In this document: in pieces, positions 54,030 to 62,034 of the stretch | How the letters are laid out: each line of letters starts with the position of its first letter | Numbering within the stretch: the stretch's first letter is position 1 | Source: Psychrobacillus sp042944905 | Lineage (GTDB): Bacteria > Bacillota > Bacilli > Bacillales_A > Planococcaceae | Assembly: GCF_042944905.1 (NCBI RefSeq) | Contig: NZ_CP168496.1 | Coordinates: forward strand, 744,001 to 808,000 | Direction of reading: 5' to 3' | DNA: 64,000 bases | The notes under the pieces: model-generated | The model's input: only the letters and a program-made list of their open reading frames with translations | What the model was told of the DNA's origin: nothing | The model's database searches: none | Position numbers and translations under genes: made by a program

Positions 54030-55406
54030 ATGTACAAAATAGCAGTTGCAGGAACAGGTTACGTCGGCTTAGTGGCAGGCGCTTGTTTTGCTGAAGTTGG
54101 CCATCAAGTAACATGTGTTGATATAGACGAAAAAAAGGTCAAACTAATGAAATCTGGTGTATCTCCAATCTATGAAGCAGATTTAGAAGAATTAATGCAG
54201 AAAAGTTATGTTGATGGGAGAATTGATTATTCAACTGATTATCAATCAGCTTACAAGGATGCGGATGCGATTTTTATTGGTGTTGGTACACCGGAACAGT
54301 CGGATGGATCTGCTAATCTTTCTTACATAGCAACTGTGGCAAGGCAAATTGCTGAGTCCGTTGAAAAGGACTGTTTGGTAATTGTGAAATCGACAGTTCC
54401 GGTTGGTACGAATGACAAAGTGGAACAGTTTATTCAAGACTTTTTAGTGAATGATGTGCGAGTGGAAGTAGCATCGAATCCTGAATTTTTAGCTCAAGGT
54501 TCAGCTGTACATGACACATTACATGCAGAACGAATTATTATTGGCACTGAAAGTGATTGGGCAGAACAAGTGTTAAAGAGCATATATGAACCTTTTAATT
54601 TACCTATTGTTTCTGTCAATAGACGATCTGCAGAAATGATTAAGTATGCTTCAAATGATTTCCTTGCACTTAAAATCTCTTACATGAATGATATTGCTAA
54701 CCTTTGTGAATTAGTTGGGGCAGATATTCAAGATGTTGCAAAAGGAATGAGTTTTGATAGTCGTATTGGAAGTAAGTTTTTAAATGCAGGTATTGGTTAC
54801 GGTGGCTCTTGCTTCCCTAAAGATACGAAAGCATTAGAGAATTTAGCTAGACAAAATAATTACGAGCTAAAAACGGTGAATGCTGCCATTGACGTGAACG
54901 AAGAACAAAAGACTAAATTATATAAAAAAGCTAGTAAAAGGCTGATTACTTTTAGCGGTCTTAAGGTAGCGGTACTGGGATTGACGTTTAAACCAGGAAC
55001 GGATGATTTAAGAGAGGCAGCTTCTCTTGAGAACATACCTTTACTATTGGAACAAGGTGCAGATATCTATGCCTATGATCCTGTTGGTTCAGAAAACTTT
55101 GCTAAAGTACATCCAGAAGGTAACAACGGTAAAGGGACTATTACGTATGTTGCTAATGTAGAACATGCATTAGATGGTGCAAATGTTTGCTTTATCTTTA
55201 CTGAATGGGGTGAGGTTAAAGCAGTGACTCCGGAGACTTATAAGAAGTTAATGAGAACTCCATTAGTATATGATGGTAGAAATATTTACAGTGTGCAAGA
55301 AATGCAACAAGCGGACGTAGAGTACTATTCTATTGGAAGAAAGCCGATTAGTAGAGAAGTGTTAATGGAGGCGAAGAACCTTGAATTACAAAAGTCTAGA
55401 TTCTAG
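54030..55406 (+). CDS. UDP-glucose 6-dehydrogenase
   Basis: 458 residues. NAD-binding GTGYVGLVAGACFAEVGHQV, VKSTVPVGTNDKVE, catalytic Cys261 in GYGGSCFPKDTKAL and the C-terminal LGLTFKPGTDDLREAAS define the family. It oxidises UDP-glucose (from GalU) to UDP-glucuronate, feeding the epimerase gene that overlaps its 3' end by 26 bases. AGGGGGAGCTC precedes the ATG. Confidence 0.94.
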   Translation: MYKIAVAGTGYVGLVAGACFAEVGHQVTCVDIDEKKVKLMKSGVSPIYEADLEELMQKSYVDGRIDYSTDYQSAYKDADAIFIGVGTPEQSDGSANLSYIATVARQIAESVEKDCLVIVKSTVPVGTNDKVEQFIQDFLVNDVRVEVASNPEFLAQGSAVHDTLHAERIIIGTESDWAEQVLKSIYEPFNLPIVSVNRRSAEMIKYASNDFLALKISYMNDIANLCELVGADIQDVAKGMSFDSRIGSKFLNAGIGYGGSCFPKDTKALENLARQNNYELKTVNAAIDVNEEQKTKLYKKASKRLITFSGLKVAVLGLTFKPGTDDLREAASLENIPLLLEQGADIYAYDPVGSENFAKVHPEGNNGKGTITYVANVEHALDGANVCFIFTEWGEVKAVTPETYKKLMRTPLVYDGRNIYSVQEMQQADVEYYSIGRKPISREVLMEAKNLELQKSRF

Positions 55407-56406
55407 TAAAGTATACCTGATTACTGGGGCTGCAGGTTTCATTGGATATTTCTTGTCTCGAAAGTTATTAGAACAAGGTTGTAAAGTGATAGGTGTTGAT
55501 AATCTGAATGATTACTATGACGTGAATCTTAAACATGCGCGTTTGGATTCACTTGAAGCATTTACTAGATTTTCTTTTATCAAAGGAGATATTTCAGATA
55601 AGTCATTGGTCATGAATATTTTTGAAGAGTATAAGCCGAATGTTGTAGTAAATCTGGCTGCCCAAGCTGGGGTTCGTTATTCTATTGAAAATCCAGACGT
55701 TTATATTCAAAGTAATATTATCGGTTTTTATAACATACTGGAAGCTTGTAGACACAATCCAGTGGACCATCTTGTGTATGCTTCATCTAGTTCAGTGTAT
55801 GGGGCAAACAAAAAGGTTCCTTTTGAAGAGTCTGATTTTGTGGACAACCCAGTATCCCTTTATGCATCTACTAAAAAGTCTAATGAATTGATGGCCCATA
55901 CATACAGCCATCTATATAAGGTTCCTGCTACAGGGCTACGATTCTTTACTGTTTATGGCCCTATGGGAAGGCCAGATATGGCTTACTTTGGTTTTGCTGA
56001 TAAGTATTTCGCTGGTGAGCCAATTAAGATATTTAATAATGGTGACTTTGAAAATGACTTGTACAGAGATTTTACATATGTGGATGATATTGTTGAAGCG
56101 ATTGAGCGTTTATTAAATAATTCGCCTAACGGCGAAGTTCAACATAAAGTTTTTAATATAGGCAACAACAATCCTGAAAAGTTAATGGTGTTTACTAAGA
56201 CTTTAGAGAAATGCTTGAGTAATTCACTTGGTCGAGAAGTGGTATTTAAGAAGAATTTCGAACCTATCATGCCTGGAGATGTTCACGCTACTTATGCATC
56301 AACTGATTTGTTGAAGGAAACAATAGGCTTTCAACCGAAGACTTCAATCGAAGAAGGTTTACAGCAGTTTGCGGATTGGTATGTGGAATATTACGAGATT
56401 GATTGA
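55381..56406 (+). CDS. UDP-glucuronate 4-epimerase-type SDR
   Basis: 341 residues. TTG start inside the end of the dehydrogenase gene, with GGAGGCG ~11 bases upstream; later in-frame starts would lose the nucleotide-binding motif. NAD site ITGAAGFIGYFLSRKLLEQG, VDNLNDYYDVNLK (typical of UDP-GlcA epimerases), YASSSSVYG and catalytic Tyr161/Lys165 (YASTK). It converts UDP-glucuronate to UDP-galacturonate, so the polymer should contain a uronic acid. It ends the polysaccharide cluster at a strong terminator. Confidence 0.92.
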   Translation: MNYKSLDSSKVYLITGAAGFIGYFLSRKLLEQGCKVIGVDNLNDYYDVNLKHARLDSLEAFTRFSFIKGDISDKSLVMNIFEEYKPNVVVNLAAQAGVRYSIENPDVYIQSNIIGFYNILEACRHNPVDHLVYASSSSVYGANKKVPFEESDFVDNPVSLYASTKKSNELMAHTYSHLYKVPATGLRFFTVYGPMGRPDMAYFGFADKYFAGEPIKIFNNGDFENDLYRDFTYVDDIVEAIERLLNNSPNGEVQHKVFNIGNNNPEKLMVFTKTLEKCLSNSLGREVVFKKNFEPIMPGDVHATYASTDLLKETIGFQPKTSIEEGLQQFADWYVEYYEID

Positions 56407-56416
56407 GAGAAAAAGG

Positions 56417-56477
56417 AAAATGGGCTATTCTATTGCGCACTTATATAAGTGATGCAATAAAATAGCCCATTTAATTT
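56417..56477 (+). terminator. Strong terminator ending the polysaccharide cluster
   Basis: AAATGGGCTATTCTATTGC pairs with GCAATAAAATAGCCCATTT around a smaller inner stem (ACTTATATAAGT). Confidence 0.85.
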
Positions 56478-56800
56478 ATAGTTAAAGTATATTACTAATC
56501 TTAGAAAAAAACATAATAAAAACACAATTTGACAAATTGCGCAATTTTTGATACTATTAAAATGACGATAGGTAGAGAGGTACCAGACTCTGCCTAGTTT
56601 TTCTGATGTTAGAGCATCAGATATACAATTCAGTTCTATGCATAGTAATAATTTTGACTACAGTTATCATTATACTATCTAAGAATTTAACATACAAGTA
56701 TTTTTATAAATAATTTATTTATGCTCTTGTATTATATATGAATTGTGCAGATTCTGCGGATCCTTTCTACCTATTGAAAAATAGGAAGGAGGACAAGCGT
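56478..56800 (+). promoter_or_regulatory. Leader region ahead of a 41-codon gene
   Basis: AGGTAGAG pairs with CTCTGCCT (56571-56597), followed by AGTTTTTCTG and a second hairpin TCTGATG...CATCAGA (56601-56621): terminator-like structures. CCTATTGAAAAATAGG (56771-56786) forms a hairpin directly before AAGGAGGACAAGCG and the ATG, and may limit access to the ribosome site. No riboswitch class is recognised. Confidence 0.4.
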
Positions 56801-56926
56801 ATGTGTAAATTATCAATACATTTTCGCAAATCTCATATGGTACGCGGACATTTCCGCAAGGGTATTTGGATACCAGAGCATCAACGTTCAGGTACTACCG
56901 TAAATGCTCATTGCCTCATTAACTAA
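56801..56926 (+). CDS. Small basic protein of unknown function
   Basis: 41 residues beginning MCKLSIHFRKSHMVRGHFRK and ending HCLIN. The frame is open further upstream, but AGGAAGGAGGACAAGCG fixes ATG 56801. It has no membrane segment; it is rich in His, Arg and Lys and has two Cys. The VRGHFRKG...PEHQRSG pattern recalls short His/Arg-rich bacillary proteins of unknown role. A strong terminator follows, supporting a real transcript. Not recognised. Confidence 0.5.
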   Translation: MCKLSIHFRKSHMVRGHFRKGIWIPEHQRSGTTVNAHCLIN

Positions 56927-56954
56927 AACCTATCGTTGAAAATCTTTTATAAGA

Positions 56955-56996
56955 TAAGGACCCTCGCATTTTATATGCAAGGGCCCTTATTTTAAT
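56955..56996 (+). terminator. Rho-independent terminator
   Basis: AAGGACCCTCGCA pairs with TGCAAGGGCCCTT around TTTTATA, followed by ATTTTAATT. Confidence 0.8.
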
Positions 56997-57130
56997 TATA
57001 TTATCATAGATGTTATAGCCTATATAAAAAGTAGTTGGATTTTATTTTATAAGTTTTCTTTATTATATGACGAGTTGTTGAACGTTTTGTACAATAGATA
57101 TTCTCGATTATTCATTTCGAATGGAAAAAC

Positions 57131-57188
57131 GCGTCCCTGTGTTAGAAACAATTCCACACTATTCTGACAATAGACTACAATTCACTAT
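57131..57188. repeat. ~60-bp repeat, family B copy 1
   Basis: GCGTCCCTGTGTTAGAAACA, then ATTC(T)ACACTATTCTGACA and ATAGACTACAATTCACTAT. The left end equals that of the 54-bp family A, but the unit is not a full palindrome. Confidence 0.85.
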
Positions 57189-57252
57189 GAATAATAATAG
57201 TATTCATGTTCTAGTAAAGGAAAAAGCAGAAGTAGCTACATATAGCGGTTGG

Positions 57253-57274
57253 CACTCCCTTGAGAAAGGGGGTG
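57253..57274 (+). promoter_or_regulatory. Ribosome-site-sequestering hairpin of toxin gene 1
   Basis: CACTCCCTT-GAGA-AAGGGGGTG: the 3' arm contains the ribosome-binding AAGGGGG of the gene at 57282, so the folded transcript should hide it. Identical at 59143. Confidence 0.7.
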
Positions 57275-57281
57275 TTTATAT

Positions 57282-57392
57282 ATGGTGACTTATGAAGCAA
57301 TGAACATGTTATTCCAATTCGGAATGTTCCTCGCAACAGCAGCAACAACTGTCGTAGCGATGATTGCTCTATACACCAATAGAAAAAAGTAA
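57282..57392 (+). CDS. Putative holin-like type I toxin, copy 1
   Basis: 36 residues, MVTYEAMNMLFQFGMFLATA followed by a hydrophobic run and ending YTNRKK. One membrane helix (~10-30) and a basic tail are typical of the small holin-like toxins (Hol_Tox, related in form to TxpA/BsrG) annotated in bacilli and lactobacilli. AAGGGGGTG is nine bases before the ATG and lies in a hairpin. A paralogue sits at 59172. These proteins act at the membrane and are normally silenced by an antisense RNA; structures fitting that arrangement follow the gene. Too short for most gene callers. Confidence 0.75.
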   Translation: MVTYEAMNMLFQFGMFLATAATTVVAMIALYTNRKK

Positions 57393-57527
57393 CCACCTTC
57401 CGCTAACGCCCAAGTAAGCAGAGTGGTTACTCCTTTGTAACACCTTTTTTGTTTACCACTGGTCAACCGCACTTCATGCGGTATGTCAGGTGCATAGACT
57501 GGGTGTTTACGCACTCAGTCTATTTAT
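57388..57527 (-). ncRNA. Candidate antisense antitoxin RNA region, copy 1
   Basis: AGTAACCAC...GTGGTTACT (57388-57431) is followed on the leftward strand by ACTTTTTTCT, a good terminator for a leftward RNA ending over the toxin 3' end. GACTGGGTG...GCACTCAGTC then TATTTATT (57497-57527) can end the rightward toxin mRNA. Between them ACCGC...GCGGT forms a conserved hairpin. A TATAAT box on the leftward strand near 57533 could be the -10, but no good -35 is visible. The 3' overlap is the usual layout of type I modules. Confidence 0.5.
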
Positions 57528-57589
57528 TATATTATTTGCCCATTTTACCATGCCTAAACTAAAAATACACATCAGTTTGGGTTAAAAAC

Positions 57590-57642
57590 GCGTCGCTGTG
57601 TCAGAAGCAATTCTATACTACTCTGAGAATTAACTGCAATTA
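57590..57642. repeat. ~60-bp repeat, family B copy 2
   Basis: Diverged: GCGTCGCTGTGTCAGAAGCA. A gene relic starts ten bases after it. Confidence 0.7.
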
Positions 57643-57651
57643 TTTTTAATC

Positions 57652-57806
57652 GGAGAACTTCCAACAACAGTAGATGTAAAAGAGGCACGTGCAGCATATG
57701 AAGGATTGACAAGCATTCAAAAAAGCAATTGGTAGGAGACAGAACTGCATTAGAAGAAGCAGAGCGAGCTCTAGTAAGCTTTTTGCCAATATGTAATTTA
57801 TTTTAG
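57652..57806 (+). pseudogene. Relic of an SbsC-type repeat domain
   Basis: GELPTTVDVKEARAAYEGLT and SIQK, then a frameshift in the A-run at ~57719-57724, then LVGDRTALEEAERALVSF. This is the helical module seen in the 1012-residue protein at 14469 (KEARTSYEGLTDVQKAMVD). It has no start codon and abuts a family B repeat. It is a fragment of a lost surface-protein gene. Confidence 0.65.
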
Positions 57807-57854
57807 AAATTGAAATGCCCTGTATTCTGAATAATTCAGAACACAGGGACATTT

Positions 57855-58290
57855 TCATTTTACACTAAACTTGTCCAACATTGCTTCACGTGTACTTTTA
57901 CCATACACTCGGTAAATCATCGTATTTGTTTTTTGGGAAAGTTTTATTAACTCATTATACGCTTTTTTTGTTTTTTCGCTATTTGCATCATGCTTATTCA
58001 AAGATTGATAATTTTGAGACTGTACCAACAATTTCTCCCCAGAATTTATAGCGTCAATATATGCCTGGGTTCTAAGAAATATATCATCTAAGACATTTAA
58101 TCTCTCTACAAGATCGCTATAAAGCAATACATATGAATTAGCTTTTGCAGCATTGATGGCACTTTTGGTATTATTGTACAGCTTCATATCAATCTGACTA
58201 ACAGGATTACTGGAATACTTTGATACTCTATAGTCATATGAAGTTTCCCATTTAAGAGAACCTGCATAGCTTTCAGCAGTTTTTGAAAAA
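57855..58290 (-). pseudogene. Truncated SbsC-like wall-binding protein
   Basis: The leftward frame runs from the edge of the repeat at 58292 to a stop at 57855, ~144 codons. The end MIYRVYGKSTREAMLDKF matches the SbsC-domain motif ILYRFSGKASRDLLLDKY of the proteins at 14469 and 34257 and is even closer to SbsC itself (VYGKTTRDLL). Upstream text KTAESYAGSLKWETSYDYRV continues in frame to the repeat, so the signal peptide and start are missing: the repeat marks the break. An internal ATG at 58187 gives a 110-residue frame but has no convincing ribosome site. Confidence 0.6.
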
Positions 58291-58291
58291 C

Positions 58292-58348
58292 GCGTCCCTG
58301 TGTTAGAAACAATTCTACACTATTCTGACAATTAACTACAATTCACTT
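58292..58348. repeat. ~60-bp repeat, family B copy 3
   Basis: GCGTCCCTGTGTTAGAAACA then ATTCTACACTATTCTGACAA; lies at the 5' break of the SbsC-like relic. Confidence 0.85.
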
Positions 58349-58364
58349 TAAATAGACAAGCACG

Positions 58365-58402
58365 AAATCACGCCTACTTGAAGAACAGGTGGGCGTGATT
58401 TA
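58365..58402. terminator. Terminator-like hairpin between two repeats
   Basis: AAATCACGCCTAC pairs with GTGGGCGTGATTT. No intact gene precedes it, so it is probably left from a lost gene. Confidence 0.5.
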
Positions 58403-58421
58403 GCGTTAGCATACAGTGACG

Positions 58422-58472
58422 CGTCCCTGTGTCAGAAACAATTCTACACAATTCTGACAATTATTTGCAATC
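58422..58472. repeat. ~60-bp repeat, family B copy 4
   Basis: GCGTCCCTGTGTCAGAAACA, ATTCTACACAATTCTGACAA. A weak terminator-like hairpin (CTCTCC...GGAGAG) follows at 58496-58530; the remainder of 58531-58715 shows no gene. Confidence 0.85.
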
Positions 58473-58715
58473 CAAAGGTTCATCAAACAAGATCTCTCCT
58501 GCTGTCTATTGAACAGATGGAGAGGTTTATTTATAGTTAGTAAAATTGGATTGAAAAATACCTTAGTAAACAGCTAAATGGAAATTACTGCACAATCGAA
58601 AACGAGTAACCAATAGGTGAACTTAAGTAGGAATCAAATTGAATGCACATTAATTGTGCGGAAGTATGCATATATAAATTAACATTTGTAGCATACTCAA
58701 AATCTCTTCCCATAT

Positions 58716-58858
58716 TTATCTTGAAGTTAACTTTAATCCTTTTTCAATCACCCAATCCAAGTAATTTAAAAGATGGTTCATTATTCCTTTAGGAGCAGCA
58801 TCTAACCAACTCAATTTAGTACCCAACCAATACTGAGAAAGTTCATAGCCGTTTAGTG
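58716..58858 (-). pseudogene. Short gene relic, unknown family
   Basis: A leftward frame of 47 codons reads SLNGYELSQYWLGTKLSWLD then AAPKGIMNHLLNYLDWVIEK and ends at 58716. The composition is protein-like and it begins exactly at the family B repeat at 58861, with no start codon. It looks like the C-terminus of a lost gene. Chance remains possible for a frame this short. Confidence 0.3.
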
Positions 58859-58860
58859 AC

Positions 58861-58918
58861 GCGTCCCTGTGTTAGAAACAATTCTACAGAATTTTGACAA
58901 TAGACTACAATTCACTAT
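58861..58918. repeat. ~60-bp repeat, family B copy 5
   Basis: Preceded by GTGAC; GCGTCCCTGTGTTAGAAACA, then TAGACTACAATTCACTATTT at the right end. 58919-59142 holds CAGAACCTGGTACCTG but no gene. Confidence 0.85.
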
Positions 58919-59142
58919 TTAATAGTGATTGATAGGGTACGAGGTTCAAACACAATTCGGAATTGTTTCAGAACCTGGTACCTGAAATTATGTCCTTTGC
59001 ACTCCGTGTCCGACATAAATTCAAAAAGATTCCGAATCAACCTGGTTTGAGAAAGCTAGATTTGGTATCGCTATCTGTCGATTAATGTTTCTGAAAATGG
59101 TAAACTTATAGGAGCAGCTACATAAAGCGGATGGGCGGTGGA

Positions 59143-59164
59143 CACTCCCTTGAGAAAGGGGGTG
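59143..59164 (+). promoter_or_regulatory. Ribosome-site-sequestering hairpin of toxin gene 2
   Basis: Base-identical to the hairpin at 57253: CACTCCCTT-GAGA-AAGGGGGTG. Confidence 0.7.
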
Positions 59165-59171
59165 TTTATAT

Positions 59172-59282
59172 ATGGTGACATACGAAGCAATGAATATGCT
59201 ATTTCAGTTTGGTATATTCCTAGTAACAACAGCAACAGCAGTTGTTGCCATGATTGCTTTATACACCAATAGAAAAAAGTAA
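59172..59282 (+). CDS. Putative holin-like type I toxin, copy 2
   Basis: 36 residues, MVTYEAMNMLFQFGIFLVTT then a hydrophobic run, ending YTNRKK. It differs from copy 1 at four or five positions, mostly in the membrane helix and mostly conservative, so coding selection is likely. Upstream 40 bases are nearly identical to copy 1, whereas the downstream RNA region has diverged more; this fits two modules that need distinct antitoxin RNAs. Confidence 0.75.
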   Translation: MVTYEAMNMLFQFGIFLVTTATAVVAMIALYTNRKK

Positions 59283-59411
59283 CCCCCTCCGCTGACCAAG
59301 TAGATGGGTGGTTACTTTTTAGATAAACATTCTTTACAACTTGGTCAACCGCTCTTCAAGCGGTATGTTAGTTGCCTTGACTGAACGTTTCTCAGACGTT
59401 CAGTCTTTTTT
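59277..59411 (-). ncRNA. Candidate antisense antitoxin RNA region, copy 2
   Basis: AGTAACCCCC...GGGTGGTTACT (59278-59317) with T-runs on both strands; GACTGAACGT...ACGTTCAGTC TTTTTT (59379-59411) ends the rightward mRNA. GGTCAACCGC...GCGGTATGT between them is shared with copy 1. TATACT on the leftward strand near 59415 could be a -10 box. Confidence 0.5.
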
Positions 59412-59478
59412 AGTATATGTCTAGTTTATCATACTCATACGAGAAATACACGTGAATTATAAAGGGTACCAGAGTGAC

Positions 59479-59500
59479 GCATCCCTGTGTTAGAAACAAG
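59479..59500. repeat. Truncated family B repeat
   Basis: GCATCCCTGTGTTAGAAACA and then unrelated sequence. Confidence 0.6.
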
Positions 59501-59587
59501 CTACCCAGAAAAGTATCACGATATTTTGGTCATTATTAACTTAATCAGTATACTAGAGAATAGTTGTCACAGGTCACCAATTAAATG

Positions 59588-59596
59588 ACCCGTCCC
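59588..59596. repeat. Left 9-bp target duplication of the IS4-type element
   Basis: ACCCGTCCC, repeated exactly at 61132-61140 on the other side of the element. Confidence 0.8.
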
Positions 59597-61131
59597 CACT
59601 AGCGTTGCATAGTTTCAAAAATCAGTAAAAAATAGAATAAATTTAAAATAAATTTTTGAAATAATACTTGAATAAACACAAAAAAACTCCTAATGTAGGT
59701 AAGGAAACGACAACTAAATCAGTTCCCTACACAATCAAAAGGAGTTCAACCATGAAAAGTGTACACAAAGATTTAGTCTTTCGTCAATATTTATCTAATT
59801 TACCTACCAATGTTTTAGCTTGTCCACTTATGAACTATGATGCAAAGAAACTCACGGACTTTTCTTTGGTAAAAATATTTATTCTGGCAAACCTCTGTAA
59901 GTGGGATAGTCAAAGGAAAATTGAAACCGGTCTTTATTCAAAACCCAAGTTTTTAGAAGAACTCGGAGTAGAATCGATCAGTCACTCGACAATTGGGAGA
60001 CGATTAGCGAATCTGAATACGGTCCATTTAGCAGACCTTCTAGGACGTTTGGCTGCACATTATTGGCGGTTAAAAAGGGATGCTAAAGGGTTGAATGCCA
60101 ATGTAGGCCTCCTTCGAATCATTGATGGTACCTATATCAAGCTGCCAAATAACGCTGCGAATTGGACCGCAATTTCTAAAGATTCCTGCGGAATAAAATT
60201 ACATGTCCGTATAGCCGTCGCTTCGTCCGACAGTGTTTTTCCAGAAAAGATGATTCCATCCACTGGAAATGTGGCGGATTCTGATGCGGTAAATCACATC
60301 ATCGATGCGGATGGTGCATTATATGTAATGGATCGAGGATATGCCCACAAAACAAAAATGGGTGGTTGGCTACAAAGAAATATCCATTTTCTTGTTCGAG
60401 TAAGAAAGACTTTTCGAATGGAAACATTACGATCCTATACGCCTACAAATCCGAGCGTTAGGAAAAATGAAAAGGTATCCATACTAACCCGTGAGGAGCC
60501 TCTCCGCTATATCGAATTTATAGACGATAAAGGAACTGTATTTCATTTGATTACAAATCGTCTCGATTTGTCCGAGGACGAGATTTTAGAAGCCTATAAA
60601 AATCGTTGGTATGTGGAGCTTTTCTTCAAGTGGCTCAAACAGCACGTCAAGGTAAACCATTTGTTCAGCGAATCTCCTATTGGTATCTGGAACCAAATGT
60701 TTATCGCCTTAATAACGGTTGCGTTAACGGAAATTATGCGGCTTACCTACCAACCAACGAAAACGCTTTGGACATTTTTTAGTACGATACAGGAGTTCAA
60801 ACTGAACAAAATGAAGGAACTTTTACAGCACTTCAATCGGAAACTTAGAAAGAGCAAAGGGCGTCAGAAAGTCCCGATACCAAAACCTAAAACAATCCAA
60901 TACGGAGAAGATTTTGCCATTGTCAGTCCAATCACAAGAGAACATTTTGTCAAAAAAGAAAAGAAGAAAAAAGCATTAGAAAAAAAGAAACAGCAAGATC
61001 GAACTAAATAGTAAAAAAAAGGGAACTGATTTACTCTTGGAAACCTGTTCTCTTTTTTATTTTTTTGTATCCGAAATTGCTGTAAATATATTGATTATAT
61101 AAATATATTTGTAACTCTTGCAACGCTAGTG
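59597..61131 (+). mobile_element. IS4-family insertion sequence, 1535 bp
   Basis: Terminal inverted repeats CACTAGCGTTGCA at 59597 and TGCAACGCTAGTG ending 61131, with weaker matching further in. Nine-base target duplication ACCCGTCCC on both sides. One transposase gene fills the element. All parts look intact, so it may be active. Confidence 0.88.
59752..61011 (+). CDS. IS4-family transposase (DDE)
   Basis: 419 residues from ATG 59752, placed after AAAAGGAG; the frame is open from 59668 but without a ribosome site. N-terminal DUF4372-like domain, then catalytic Asp125 (IIDGTYIKL), Asp194 (YVMDRGYAHK) and Glu289 in the YREK-like motif NRWYVELFFKWLKQHVK. A basic Lys-rich tail closes the protein. 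It moves the surrounding element by cut-and-paste. Confidence 0.9.
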   Translation: MKSVHKDLVFRQYLSNLPTNVLACPLMNYDAKKLTDFSLVKIFILANLCKWDSQRKIETGLYSKPKFLEELGVESISHSTIGRRLANLNTVHLADLLGRLAAHYWRLKRDAKGLNANVGLLRIIDGTYIKLPNNAANWTAISKDSCGIKLHVRIAVASSDSVFPEKMIPSTGNVADSDAVNHIIDADGALYVMDRGYAHKTKMGGWLQRNIHFLVRVRKTFRMETLRSYTPTNPSVRKNEKVSILTREEPLRYIEFIDDKGTVFHLITNRLDLSEDEILEAYKNRWYVELFFKWLKQHVKVNHLFSESPIGIWNQMFIALITVALTEIMRLTYQPTKTLWTFFSTIQEFKLNKMKELLQHFNRKLRKSKGRQKVPIPKPKTIQYGEDFAIVSPITREHFVKKEKKKKALEKKKQQDRTK

Positions 61132-61140
61132 ACCCGTCCC
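61132..61140. repeat. Right 9-bp target duplication of the IS4-type element
   Basis: ACCCGTCCC, identical to 59588-59596. Confidence 0.8.
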
Positions 61141-61182
61141 TGTAGTCTAGCCCCTATTTTATGGACAGTGTAGAATTGTGCA

Positions 61183-62034
61183 TTAGCTAGCTGAATGTTT
61201 TAACTTTAAATAAGCAGTTGGACTTAAATAACCCAGTCTTTTTTGACCACGGTTTTGGTTAAAATATGCAATGTATAAGAGTAAATCTTTCTTTACCTGT
61301 TTGGCATTATCTGTCGCATACAAGTGCGGGAATTCTGTCTTTAATTGCGAAAAAAAGCTCTCAATTACAGCGTTATCCCAGCAGTTTGCCTTCCGAGACA
61401 TACTTGGTGAAAAGTGAAGTTTCTTGGCAAGATTTTTATACTTAAAAGACTTATAGACACTTCCTTGATCAGAGTGAATGATGACGTTTGTTAAGTCGGG
61501 CAACTTTCTAGTTTTCATTGCTTGTTTAACAGTAGTTTCTACCAGGTTTGCAGTTGGACTATCGCTCATTTCAAATGCAATAATTTCTCGATTACAAAGA
61601 TCCATGATTGCAGAAACGTAAAATTTATCTTCTTCCACTGTAATCTCAGATAGATCGGTAACCCATTTACGATTGGGCAGCGAAGCATCAAAATCTCTAT
61701 TAAGAAGGTTTGGATATACCCAGTCAGATTGTGCATCTTTCTTAGATTGGAAGTACTTCTTAACTCGAATTTTAGATTTAATATTCATCTCATTCATTAA
61801 TCGCTGTACACGCTTGTGATTAATTACATGATCGTGGTTAGCTTTCAGTTCACCAGCAATTCTTTTCACGCCAATGGTGCCACCAGTAAAATCATATAAG
61901 CTTTGGATGACCGTAATATCGATTTGATCCCGCTCAGAAAGAGACTTTTGAGGTTGTGCCATATAGTTGTAATATCCACTGGTTGATACTTTTAATGTTT
62001 TACAAAGTGTAGTTACTGGATAATCCTTTCTCAA
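61183..62034 (-). CDS. IS3-family transposase OrfB (integrase domain)
   Basis: 283 residues as a free frame. HTH_21-like start (SGYYNY), then an rve integrase core with Asp127 (NRKWVTDLSE), Asp189 (IIHSDQGSVY) and Glu225 (CWDNAVIESFF); the last two are 35 residues apart, the DD35E pattern. It is normally made as an OrfAB fusion by -1 frameshifting. Confidence 0.92.
   Translation of the reverse strand: MRKDYPVTTLCKTLKVSTSGYYNYMAQPQKSLSERDQIDITVIQSLYDFTGGTIGVKRIAGELKANHDHVINHKRVQRLMNEMNIKSKIRVKKYFQSKKDAQSDWVYPNLLNRDFDASLPNRKWVTDLSEITVEEDKFYVSAIMDLCNREIIAFEMSDSPTANLVETTVKQAMKTRKLPDLTNVIIHSDQGSVYKSFKYKNLAKKLHFSPSMSRKANCWDNAVIESFFSQLKTEFPHLYATDNAKQVKKDLLLYIAYFNQNRGQKRLGYLSPTAYLKLKHSAS

Noticed and set aside
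56570..56640. Lysine riboswitch suggested by AGGTAGAGAGGTACCAGA
   Set aside because: Only the first helix looks similar; the remaining conserved helices are missing and the downstream gene is not a lysine gene.
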